DNA from: Pratylenchus scribneri
Taxonomy: Eukaryota; Nematoda; Chromadorea; Rhabditida; Pratylenchidae
Reading direction: 5' to 3'
DNA length: 64,000 nt
NCBI GenBank assembly: GCA_030063045.1
Contig: JAQSEB010000042.1
Span: forward strand, 310,001 to 374,000
Shown: piece by piece, positions 11,173 through 22,033 of the stretch
Numbering within the stretch: position 1 is the first letter of the stretch
How the letters are laid out: every line of letters starts with the position of its first letter
The notes under the pieces: model-generated
Told to the model about the DNA's origin: nothing
Database searches by the model: none
Seen by the model: only the letters and a program-made list of their open reading frames with translations
Translations under genes and position numbers: made by a program

Positions 11173-12867
11173 TGAGGAAAATTAACGAAAATTTTTTCGA
11201 ATTTTGTGCCATTGCCACATTCCATTTTTTGTCATTTTTTGTATATTTATTCTTTTAAAAATTAATTCGCATTTTTGATTTCAATTAAAATTTGTGCAAT
11301 GAAATAGTTTAAAAATTATTTTTGTATGTAAAAATGTACTGATTAAACAAACGAAATTATTTTTTTAATTTTCATAAAATTTTAATATAATATCATTGTT
11401 TAAGGATATAAAGTGAGAAACAATGGAAATGGAGTTGATCAATCTCATTTCCGTTTTGTCATTTTTGACCCGTCGTCAACTCCTTAAATTCATGCAGGCA
11501 AACCAATATACTTACAATGTCATAAGGGAATATTTTGGCAGAAAACCACGCATTTATGCACATATTTCATTGCAAAAAGATTATTTGAATCAAATGGATA
11601 TCTGGAACTTCAGGTTTTATAAACATAAATGCAGTATTCTTAAAAATTGTCAAATTGGACCTAGTATAGCAGCTCCTCACCCACAAAATTTACTAGTTAA
11701 CTAGTCCCAATCAATTTATTATCGCCTCATATGAACGAATTAGGCATCGCGTAAAGTGCAGAAGTTTTACACATAAAAATGCAAAATAAAAAAGTTGCAT
11801 TGCGCAAGGGAAATACGGATTGGAACTGCTCCGGTGAGCATTTCAAAGTGAACTCCTAGGTGTGCTCCGCCTTGGTTCCTTACGACTCGCTTTGCTCGCC
11901 GCTGGGGATCATTCTCGGTCTGCTGTTGTCGCTTCGGCTAAGCCACTCCGGAGCCCCCTCTTACATTACATCCAACTCCCCAGTTCCAACACATTCCAGC
12001 GAGACAAAAATGGGCATAACTAGAGTGAGAACAAGTCAGGTCAGTTTTTGCAAGTGTCAAGATATTTCCTATCTATGATTAAAATCTATCCCAATCCGTT
12101 CATTCGAGGCAATAAGAGATCGATTGAAAGAAACCGGTATAGTCTAAAAAATTTTGTTGGTGATCATCTAATGCTATAGCCGACAAATTAAAATTTTAAA
12201 TTCAAGTTTTGTTTTATCAAATTCATTAAAATTGGCAAACATTTCATAATATTGTTTATTTTTAATATATTGAAGTGATGACTCAATACATCCTGAATTT
12301 CTTGTTCATTTAACTGCTCTAAACTGTGATTGTGAGCAACAACTTTCCATCAATTCCAACAATATACACCTACAAATCCATCAAGGAAAGAAAATTGGAA
12401 GAATTTGAATTAAATTATCATAAAAATTGCCCTGAATGGACCAAAATGTATAATCCAAGATATGAGGTATATAAAAATATTGAGAAAATAGCATAAATAA
12501 TATTAATTTATTGAAAAAATGTTAAATGTTTGTAAAAATAATTATCATTTTAATAATTGTTGATTAAATATAAAATTATTTTTATTTAAACATTGTCAAA
12601 ATTCAAAAAGGCAATATCTTAAAAAATATTTAGCTTATTATTTAATGAATTTTTATTAAAGATTCCTCCCTTCCGGAATGAGAACACCATATTGGCTTCA
12701 TATCTATTTGAATATAATAGATATGAATATGATAATGATGATGACTATTATTCCATTTGGAAACATCCAATGCACTCTGATGATACATTGGGCATTAAAT
12801 GGATTTGCGATGAATTCAAATTTGCACATAGGAAGCCAACATATCAAGGTAGTCCATATACAAAATA

Positions 12868-13490
12868 GGGCAATCCCGGAGAATTATGGTCCCTCCAAAA
12901 AAATTTTTTAAGAATTTGAAAATCACATTTCTAGGGGTAATCGGGGGCCTAGAACACGAATCTGACATGCATTTTGTCATATCTCACCATCTTGGTAAGA
13001 TATTGCCGACTTTTACCAAGATAGGCAAAGGGGGGACCAAGGGCATTTTTGGGGAAAATTTTTGTATAGGCAAATTATAGCTCAATCGACGCAGCTCGAC
13101 GAGACGTATCTAATGGAATCATTTTCATTGAATAATATTCAATTATTGGCAAGTTATGGCCAAAACAAATATTTATATTGCTAAGATGTTTAGACCTCTA
13201 ACTTGTCACAATAACTGAATATTATTCAATGAAAATGATACCATTAGATACGTCTCGTCGAGCTGCGTCGATTGAGCTATTATTTACCTATACAAAAAAT
13301 TTTCACCAAAAATGCCCTTGGTCCCCCCTTTGCCTATCTTGGTAAAAGTCGGCAATATCTTACCAAGATGGTGAGATATGACAAAATGCATGTCAGATTC
13401 GTGTTCTAGGCCCCCGTTTACCCCTAGAAAAGTGGTTTTCGTACTTCTAAAAAATTTTTTTGGAAGGACCATAATTCTCCGGGATTGCCC
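12868..13490. mobile_element. Foldback element in intron 3 of the F-box-like gene
   Basis: Arms of about 300 bp are near-perfect complements, ending GGGCAATCCCGGAGAATTAT and its inverse, around a loop near 13130-13230. AAAATA flanks both sides (12862-12867 and 13491-13496), a possible 6-bp duplication. One arm recurs at about 20800-21060. Confidence 0.85.
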
Positions 13491-13497
13491 AAAATAG

Positions 13498-14030
13498 GGT
13501 AGGCCAGAGTCGGTTAACCGAAAACGAAGCGGAGGATTTTGACCCAAAAACCGAAAACGAGCTTCGAAAATCACTAAAAAAACCGAGTGAGCTATTTAGT
13601 CGTTCCCCTTAAGAATGCTGTATTTTGTATGTTTTTGACTTAAAATTTTACATTATGAGGCTATTTTCGTTTAAATTCTAACCTTTGAGGCTAATTTTGT
13701 CTCTAGTTAAATATGTAGATGCAATTTTTGGCTATTATGGATTATTTTTTAGTTAAAATTTGTCCCTGCATGAAAAAAAGATTTAGAATTTAAGAAGTAG
13801 AAAATAAAATAATGTTGGAAGATATTAAATTATTTTGTTTAATTTTTTCGACATATTATGAGAAATTCAAATTTTAATTTTTTTTATCCTTTTTCAAAAA
13901 CTGAGAAACCGAAACAGTGAATTTTTCAAAAACCGAAACAGTGGATTTTTCAAAAGCTGAAATAGTAGATTTTTCAAAAACCCAAATAGAAGAACTCGGT
14001 TTAAAACCGACTATGTCTATGTCTCTGTCT
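13498..14030. repeat. AACCGAAAAC-rich segment with short tandem repeat
   Basis: Positions 13905-13995 hold about four copies of a 25-bp unit (GAAACAGTGGATTTTTCAAA, varying). GTCGGTTAACCGAAAAC near 13511 and CTCGGTTTAAAACCGAC near 13997 are inverted relatives, so this may be a small element about 500 bp long inside the same intron. Confidence 0.45.
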
Positions 14031-15130
14031 TATGATAGTTCAGCTATATATTACTCTTTAATATAATTACTTTATTTACTCATCATGGGGAGAGCGATGA
14101 GTTTTAAAATAATGAATAAAAAATTTTTTATAATTAATATATTTAAATTATTGAAGGACGTTATCCATGTCCTGGACTGGAATTGCGATCTACTGACATT
14201 TCTCATATCATCAGCCATTTAGAGGTATATTATCCTGGTCTTGAATGCAAGTGTTAATAATTTTTTAAAGGCAGATTACATTGAAATCTACAAACTCAAT
14301 TTTGGACCATACACAGGATATGGGCCATATTCGGAAAATCCTCTTCAACATTTTCATTGGAAAACAAAAGAAAATGAATTTATGATACAAGAATTTGAAA
14401 AGGTACATTTTCTTAGTTATTCTTATTTTTATAGAATTGATTTAATTTAATAAATAAAATTGTTTAAATAATTCACTAAATTTTTTTTAAATATTTTAGT
14501 ACTACAAAATGCTATGTTGGATTGTCGAAAATCAAAAAATAACAACAAATACAGTAGTGGAAATAGACCTCAATTTTTTGTCCATTCTTTTTTCCCGGCT
14601 TGAAATTGAAATTGGACAGCAAAAATTTTTGCTTAATTCCATTGCCAAATGTGGCCAAATTCAAATTCGCAATTTTGTTGATAATCTAAGTGAAGCTGAA
14701 AGAGGTTTGTTTTTATTCTGAAAAATCTAATGTAAATTTAATTGGATAATTGGCAATTATGATAAATCAGAGTGTTGGCATTTTTACAAATATAATAGAA
14801 AACTTTAAATTTTAATTGCATAAGCAATGTTTAATTATTTAAACTAGCTCAGGAGTTCGCCCTTAGGCAAAATAATCAACAACAATCATGTTAAATATGC
14901 AAAAATTTTAGGGCGAACTCCTGAGCTAGGCAAAATAATCAACAACAATCATGTTAAATATGCAAAAATTTTATTTTTAATTCTGATTTTATTCTTATTC
15001 TGATTTTTATTTCTGATTTTATTTTGATTTTAATTCTGATTTTTAATTCTAATTTTATTCTGATTTTTAAATTCTGATTTTGTTACTTTCCTGTTTTTTG
15101 GGTGTGGGGCAAGAAAATTGTCACTTATCA

Positions 15131-15388
15131 GAGCCCGTAGTAAAAGACCGGGGAAAAAGAAGGTTCCCCCGATTTTGGGGGAAAATTCCATAATTTGATA
15201 GTAAAAGAAGTTCCCTTGATTTCAAGGGAAGATTCCCTCAATTTTTCCCCCGATTTCGAGGGAAAGAGGGCGGGATTCCCTTAATTTCTTTTACTACCAT
15301 TTTTCCCTTGAAAATGAGGGAAAACTCCCCTGAAATTTTCCCAGGGAAATTTCCCCGGAAATCTGCCCCGGTCTTTTACTACGGGCTC
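15131..15388. mobile_element. 258-bp MITE nested in TCATC copy C
   Basis: GAGCCCGTAGTAAAAGACCG at the left has its exact inverse at the right end (15369-15388). TCA flanks both sides (15128-15130, 15389-15391), a likely 3-bp duplication. The interior is repeated CCCTTGATTTC-type words. Copies A and B lack it at the equivalent place, giving a filled/empty comparison. Confidence 0.8.
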
Positions 15389-15950
15389 TCAGGAGGCAAG
15401 ACTTATAATATTTAATAGGATGATTAAAAAGATGATGATGATCTTCTTCATATCATTTTCATCGCCATCTTCATCATTTTTATCCTCATCATCCTCATTC
15501 TGCATCATCATCTTCATCATCCCCTTCACCACCATCATTATCCTCATCTTCAGCATCCTCATTCTGCATCATCATCTTTATCTTCATCATCCCCTTCATC
15601 ATCATCATCCTCATTATCATCCTCATCTCATCTTCATCAGCCTCATCATCATCTCATCTTCATCATCATCATCTTCATCTTCATCATCTTCATCATTCTC
15701 TCATCCTCATCTTCATTATCTCCTTTATCGTCATCTCCATCATCATCTTCATCATTGTCCTCATGTTCATCCTCATCATCATAATCCTCATCTTCATCTC
15801 ATCTTCATCATCAACATACTCATAATCACATCTTCATCATCATCCCCATCTTCAACATCATTTGCAATTATTATCATTATCCTCATCTTCTAATCATTTT
15901 CATCTTCATCATCCTCTCATCCTCATCATCTCACTCATTATTATCATCAT

Positions 15951-16157
15951 CTTCAACATTATCCTCATCGTCTTCATCATCATCTTTATCATCATCATCT
16001 CACTCATCTTTATCATCATCTTCAACATTATCCTCATCGTCTTCATCATCATCTTTATCATCATCATCTCACTCATCTTTATCATCATCTTCAACATTAT
16101 CCTCATCGTCTTCATCATCATCTTTATCATCATCCTCATCTTCATCATCATCCTCAT
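15951..16157. repeat. 69-bp higher-order repeat inside the TCATC array
   Basis: A unit beginning CTTCAACATTATCCTCATCG starts at 15951, 16020 and 16089, exactly 69 bp apart, and the copies are almost identical. This is a recent local amplification within the older degenerate array. Confidence 0.85.
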
Positions 16158-16670
16158 CTCATCTTCATCATCATCCCTTTCTTCATCATCATCCTCATCT
16201 TCATCATCATCCTCATCTCATCTTCATCATCATCCCTTTCTTCATCATCATCCTTATCTTCATCATCATCATCATCCTCATTTCCATCATCCTATCATTC
16301 TCATCTTCATCATAATCTTCATCATTATCCTCATCTTCATCGTCATCATCATCTCATCTTCATATTTCTAGTCATCCTATTTTATATTATAGGTCTTGTC
16401 GCCACCGCCACAAAAAAAATGGTTAAATGGAAAGATCAAATGAAGCATCGAAAATAATTATTAAGATTGAGTGAATGTGTGAAGAAGAAGGAATTAAAAA
16501 TTATTGTTTTCTGTCATTTAAATTTAGTTAAGATAAAAATGATGCATTTTATTCTTTTAAATTATTCCATTTTTTGTTTTTTTAATGTTCCGAATTGACT
16601 CTGCTGTTTCAGAAAAATAAAAAGAAAATAAATCTATTTAATTAATTTTAAAGAAACTTTCCAAGGTGCT

Positions 16671-17988
16671 TTTACCCAGGGTCACAAAAAAAATACAGAG
16701 CAAATTATTTTGAGGATTTCATCAAATTATGAAAATAATTTAAAAATAATGTAATTTGTAAAATATATCGAAAATAAAAGAATTCTGAAAAGCATTATTA
16801 AATGTTCATCATTTTGGAATCTATTTTTAGACCAATTTTGAAAATGATTCAAAAAATAATATGAAAATAAATTCTCAAAATGTTATAAATTTCAGAATAT
16901 TTTTGTAATATCTTTATTTTAAAAATAGGCTAAGAATACTCGAAATCTTGGAATATGCTGTGAGTTAAGCTATTTTTACAATTATTTTCATACACATTTT
17001 CAGAATTATTTTTAAAATCAAAATAAAAATGCTTTTTAAAATGGAAGAAATCTCAGAATATATTTAGAATAGTAAGATTTTCACCATTTATTTTCTACTC
17101 ATTTTCAGAATTAATTTTGAAAATTTATGATAAAATATTCTTAAAATTGGAACTGATTTTCAGAATATTTTCTAATTTGTTCTTTTTTTACAATGGTAAA
17201 ATGCGTACTATTTCTGTTAGACGATCAGAGATGGCTCCTATCTATTTCCTCCTATCGTGTGCTTCTCATAAAATTTTTTTAGCCTTCAGCCCATATAGCA
17301 CCCAGATTTATAAGGGGAAAACATGGCTGCTGCCCCTTTGGGGCATGCTTCCGGTGTATTAGCCGTTGTGATTGGACTCGCGCGAGGTCCTAAGACGCCC
17401 GAGTGCGCGGGAGCTTGGGATTCTCGAGATCCGGATGCGCGAGATCCTGGGATTCCCGAGTGCGCGGGATCCTGGGATTCTCGAAATCCGGGTGCGCGGG
17501 AACTTTGTTGAGTTTTGGAAAAAATTTTTGGCCTATTTTGGCACTAAATAATGAAAATTTTGTCTCGGAATATTCTTAAAATATTTTGAAAATGGTGCCA
17601 TTTTTAAAATACATTTTTTGCCCATTTTTTAGAATACATGCTGAAAATAAGATGAAAATGGATTTTGAGAATTATGGCATTTTGAAGATCATTTTTTGAT
17701 CAATTTTGAGAATGCATACTGAAAATAAGGCTGAAAATGGATTTTGAAATGAATTTTATTTTTAAAATATTTCCAAAATTCCAAATATTTTGACTATTCA
17801 TTTTTTCGTTCATTTTTAACGTATATTCTGAGAATGGAAATGAGTTATATTTTTAGAATCATTCTCAAAATTCTGTTATCTTAATTATATTTCCAGAATT
17901 TTCGTATTTCCATTTTGGTTATAACTCTGAAATCCCACACATGTCAACATCATTCTCAGAATTTCGACCAAAAAATGCGACCCTGGGT
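16671..17988. mobile_element. Element of about 1.3 kb with ACCCAGGGTC ends
   Basis: ACCCAGGGTC near 16676 has its complement GACCCTGGGT near 17978. The interior consists of many diverged AGAATATTTT/AAAATTCTGA words and a GC-rich minisatellite. No coding frame was found. The inverted ends are only 10 bp, so the limits are tentative. Confidence 0.5.
17330..17512. repeat. GC-rich minisatellite
   Basis: About 180 bp of GC-rich sequence in an AT-rich intron. Units of 25-30 bp are built on GAGTGCGCGGGATCCTGGGA and GAATCCCGGGTGCGCGGGA variants, with about five degenerate copies. A short open frame through it is a by-product of the composition. Confidence 0.7.
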
Positions 17989-19539
17989 ATTCTTTGGGAA
18001 ATTTCACAATAGTTGCGGGCAGTAGAAGTAAATAAAAATAAATAACTGAAAACAATTTTCATAATCAAACATTAGTTGCAGCCTGGATTATTAGAAATAA
18101 AAATTAATAAAGAACTGAAAAAGAACATGCATATTTTTTAAATCTTTATCCTAATTTTTCTTTTTCCTTTTTTTTATGTCTAAAAAATGTTTTTCTCTAT
18201 TTCTTCTGAAAAAAAAAAACAAAACGCCAAGTTCAAAAATATTTTTTATATCAAACCAACAGAAAATTATATATAGGAGGATTTCAACAATAATATTAGT
18301 GGCAATAATTTCATTGACCGAAAAAACATTTTTCAGATGAATACTTTATCATCTATCCGGAGGCTAATTTATTTTCCATCGTGAATATCTGCGAAAATAA
18401 TAAATTTTTAAAAAATCCATTAATGGTCCAGTTCACTGTGAGAGTGAAGCCAGAAAATGTATGTCTATTCTATACTATAATATAATGTTGTACTATTAAA
18501 TTCCTTAAATTATGGATAATATTTTCTGATATAATATTTACTTTTTCAATGATATTACTTAAAATTTCGACATTTTGCTGGGAAATTATCAACCATTTAA
18601 TGCTAGTTTTAATGAATTGTAGTCACCTTAAAAAATTAGACCTTAAATCAAATTAAAATTTTTTTATCTTTTTTAGATTTTGCAACTTTTAAAATGCTAT
18701 ACGGATTCGATTATCTCAAATGAAAAGCCTTATCGACTGTTTATTTATGAAAAGTTTGGTCAAAATATTTGTGCATTCTTAATAGAGGTAATCAAAGGAT
18801 ATTTCCATGAAGTGCTAAATGATAAAAAATTAGATTAAATTAAATTTGGAAATAAAAATAGACACATATTTTTCAATTTATGTTAGATTTTGATAATTTT
18901 ACATATAAAATATTGGAAATTGACTAATCCAGAGTTGGCAAATTTCTGATCTTGAATTTTAAGCAATTTAGAGACTTGAGAATAGACTCTTTAAATTCTG
19001 GTTTCAGACCCACATGAGCTTGGTTTAAAATTTAATCCGTTTTAGACTCGAAACTTTTGTTTTAATAATGTTTGCCAATTTTAAAAATAGGCTTTATCTT
19101 TAGAATATATAGTAGAGAGCCAAGTACCTCGGTTAGGTTTTCAGGTCGGGTTTTCCGAATAAAAAATCCAACCCGAAACCCAAACTTTCCTATCTCTAAT
19201 AGATAGATTATACAGACTATATCAACTGAAATGAGAAATAACCTAATCTCTGGATTTCTTCAAATCCGCCAAAAATTAGCTCATTCGTTAGCCTAGTTTC
19301 TAGCGACCAATTTCCATCTGAATTAATTATAATTTTTTAAAATACAACAAGGAAAATAAAGACTATCGAATTTCAGGAAATTAAAAAATCTCAAGAGCCA
19401 TCTCCTTATTTTGTATTAGTGCCTGGAAATTTGAAAATAGGAGAACATTCTACAATATATTATAATCAAATTACGAAGGAATGTCTCCGAATTAATGCGC
19501 ATGAAAAGAAGTCTGTTCTTTTGCCGAAAAATTACATTC

Positions 19540-20625
19540 TTTTTTCGACAAATCAATTTTTTAAGTATAACTTTTTGTGATGGATCCTAGACACCCAAAT
19601 CTTATACCTATTTTGTAGAGCTCATCGAGACGCGTCGATTGTTGTATAGTTTGTCAGGGTTTGGTCAAAATTTAAAGAATTATAAACACAAAACCAAAAT
19701 AGGGTTTAAACGGTTGGTACTTATGTATTTTAGAGGATGGAAGAGAAAATGGATTGGAGGGAAAATGACAAGTCCCTTCAATCAAATTGCCCATCACTGA
19801 TGGAGGAAGCGAGTAAGGGAGTCAACGATGGAGGAAGGAATTCTTTCCTCACACGGTGCAAATTTTAATTTATTTAAACTAGATGGTATTTGATTTACCG
19901 AATAAACGGATATAGGGGATTAGGTTGGATATAGGGGGATTAAGCAGGATTAAGCCCCGAAATAATTCCTGTTTTGGCTTTTTTGCTTCCGGCTTCGCAA
20001 GATTCCTATGCTCCGAACCCTAACCCTAAGCCCCTAATCCCATGCCGATTGCCGACCATAACCATAACCCTAATCCCTAGACCCTAACAAGGCTTATCCG
20101 GTTTAATCCCCCTATATCCGGCTTAATCCCCCTCTATCCACCTTAATCCCCCTATATACACCTTAATCCCGCGCACTCTCAGACACTTCCCCTTTCTTCC
20201 AGTGGCCTTCCACGTCATTTCTATTCCATTTAGGCGCTTATTCCGGCTTAATCCCCCTATATCCGTCTATTCGGTAAATCAAATACCATCTAGTTTAAAT
20301 AAATTAAAATTTGCACCGTGTGAGGAAAGAATTCCTTCCTCCATCGTTGACTCCCTTACTCCCTTCCTCCATCTCACAGTGATGGGCAATTTGGTTGAAG
20401 GGACTTGCATTTTCCCTCCAATCAATTTTCTCTTCCATCCTCTAAAATACATAAGTACCAAACGGTTTAATACTTTGAATTTTGGCCAAACCCATACAAA
20501 CTATACATCAATCGATGCGGTTTGATGAGTTCTATAAAAAGAGTACAAGGTTTGAGGGTATCAATATCAATCAGTAAAAAGTTATACTCAATAAACTGAT
20601 TTTTCGGCAAAAAAGTTTTATCTTT
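19540..20625. mobile_element. Long foldback (about 1.05 kb) with telomere-like centre
   Basis: Arms of about 350-400 bp mirror each other from about 19566-19950 and 20230-20600, including a GATGGAGGAAG stretch on the left and its inverse on the right. The centre (about 19900-20170) repeats GGATTAAGCC/CCTTAATCCCCCTATAT words plus CCCTAACCCTAAGCC. Outer parts share words (GAGACGCGTCGATTG, CTTATACC) with the palindromic MITEs at 27, 29.9 and 30.5 kb. It lies inside or at the end of the F-box-like gene. Confidence 0.75.
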
Positions 20626-20799
20626 TTAATTTAGGCGGATATTTACATTTTATTAAAAATATTCAGGCTTTTTTCCGGTAAAACCCGTCCTAGGATGTTC
20701 TACTATATGGCTCGTTATCAAATGCAAAATTCTGAAGCAGAGATCAAATATAAATCATTTTTTGATCATCTAGAAATGAATGCATATTATTACCTACTA

Positions 20800-21060
20800 A
20801 AAATATTATCATTCGATTCAGCTCGTCGAGCTTTGTTGATTGAGCTATAAAATGTCTATACAAAAAAATTTTCGAAAATTACTCTTGCTCCTCCCATTGC
20901 TTTTTCATGGTAAAAGTTGGTGTTATCTTGACAAGATGATGAAATATGACAAAATATATATTTGATTCTTATTCTACGCCCTCGATTACCCCCTAGAAAA
21001 GTGGGTTCCGAATTTCTAAAACAATTTTTTAGGAGAAACCATAATTCTCCGGGATAGTTT
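20800..21060. repeat. Single arm of the 12868-13490 foldback
   Basis: Matches one arm of the intron-3 foldback, diverged: CAGCTCGTCGAGC, the palindromic GATTGAGCTAT region, CTTACCAAGATGG relatives and a final CCATAATTCTCCGGGAT. The other arm is absent. It forms the junction between the two F-box-like copies. Confidence 0.75.
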
Positions 21061-21108
21061 CTAATTGATTTTATGAGTTAATTAAATAAACTCTTTTATA
21101 TAATTTAC

Positions 21109-21851
21109 CTTGACACATTTGCTTTCTATGGACAAATCTGTATTCATCGCAAATCCATTTAATGCCCAATGTATCATCGGAGTGCATTGGATGCTTCCAA
21201 ATGGAATAATCGTCAATTTCCATTCCCATAGATGGATTTGATTTATAGGGATGTTGATATGACATGAGTAAGGCGTTATTACGTCGAAAGGGGGGAATCT
21301 TATATAAAAATTTATTGGTCCTTTTCTGCAATATTTATAAACCTCCGATGGATTCTCCATTTTGATCCATTCAGGACAATTTTTATGGTAATTTATTTCA
21401 AGTTCTTCGTAATTGAAATCAAATACTCTCAAATTTCTTCCTTTGACAGACTTCTTGTAAGTGTAAAAATTGTTTGGATTGATGGAAAGTTGCTGCTCAC
21501 AATCACAGTTCAGAGCAGTCATATGGATAAGTAATTTTGATGGTATTGAGCGACTGCAATATATTTAAAAGTAATACTATGAAATTGTTGAATTTTGCAA
21601 GTTTTTGCAAAAATTTTAATTTAATTATTTTTAAGACAGCTCTTAAATTTTGGTCATATAAACCTTGCGAAACTGTTGATGGGATCCATATAATCTTTTC
21701 TCAATGAAATATGAGTATAAATGGTTGGTTTTTTGCCAAAATATTGCGTTATTACATTGTAAGTATATTGGTTTGCCTGCATGAATTTAAGTAGTTGACG
21801 GCGGGTCAAAAATGACAAAATGGAAATGAGATTGATCAAATCCATTTCCAT
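21109..21851 (-). pseudogene. 3'-truncated F-box-like paralogue
   Basis: Only the first three exons exist: 21851-21664, 21553-21343 and 21298-21109, all open and phase-consistent (188, 211, 190 nt), with a 44-bp second intron. The product would start MEMDLINLISILSFLTRRQL and carry LNCDCEQQLSIN and YSIWKHPMHSDDTLGIKWIC, closely matching the plus-strand copy but without its frameshift. Exons 4 onward are missing: about 50 bp past the exon-3 donor the sequence enters the half-foldback at 21060. Both copies have this foldback in the same intron, so it predates the duplication. An unspliced transcript could still encode a short N-terminal fragment. Confidence 0.7.
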
Positions 21852-22033
21852 TTTTGTTAATATCCTTAAAAACAGTGAAATTATATTAAATTTTTTTAAT
21901 AAATAGAAAATATTGCTTTAGTTTCGCCAGACAATTTTACATATAAAATAATTTTTTAAGCCATTTTATTATTCATTGCGCAAATTTAAAAATTAAAATC
22001 AAAAATGAGAATCAATTTTAAAAATAATAAATA

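Larger units (their letters stand above)
14844..16415 (+). mobile_element. TCATC-array element, copy C (tail missing)
   Basis: The head hairpin is present as CTAGCTCAGGAGTTCGCCC (14844-14862) and its complement at 14911-14929, spread apart by a duplicated segment of about 60 bp. The array runs from about 15420 to 16370 and closes with the inverted CTTGTCGCCACCGCCAC block. The tail of copies A and B is absent. It sits in the 3.6-kb intron 6 of the F-box-like gene. Confidence 0.7.
11423..20850 (+). pseudogene. F-box-like family gene with one 2-nt frameshift in exon 2
   Basis: Exons by splice site and phase: 11423-11613, 12276-12466, 12662-12848, 14157-14224, 14271-14402, 14500-14704, 18337-18458, 18677-18787, then 19377-19564 joined to 20667-20850 (about 527 codons), or a terminal exon 19377-19580 ending at an early TGA. 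The N-terminus (SFLTRRQLLKFMQANQYTYN) looks F-box-like; later exons carry DDYYSIWKHPMHSDDTLGIK and aromatic, hydrophobic segments like lineage-expanded nematode F-box families. Compared with the minus-strand paralogue, 2 nt are missing near 12366 (AACAATATACACC against AACAATTTTTACAC). The reading frame resumes correctly only if they are restored; otherwise it meets a TGA. All other joins are in frame, so decay is recent or this is a sequence error. No function is claimed beyond a possible substrate-adaptor role. Confidence 0.65.

Noticed and set aside
15420..16371. Two long open frames in array C
   Set aside because: Repeat-derived Ser/His/Ile translation with no start or splice context.
17323..17511. 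62-codon frame rich in Gly, Asp and Ala
   Set aside because: It follows the GC-rich minisatellite units.
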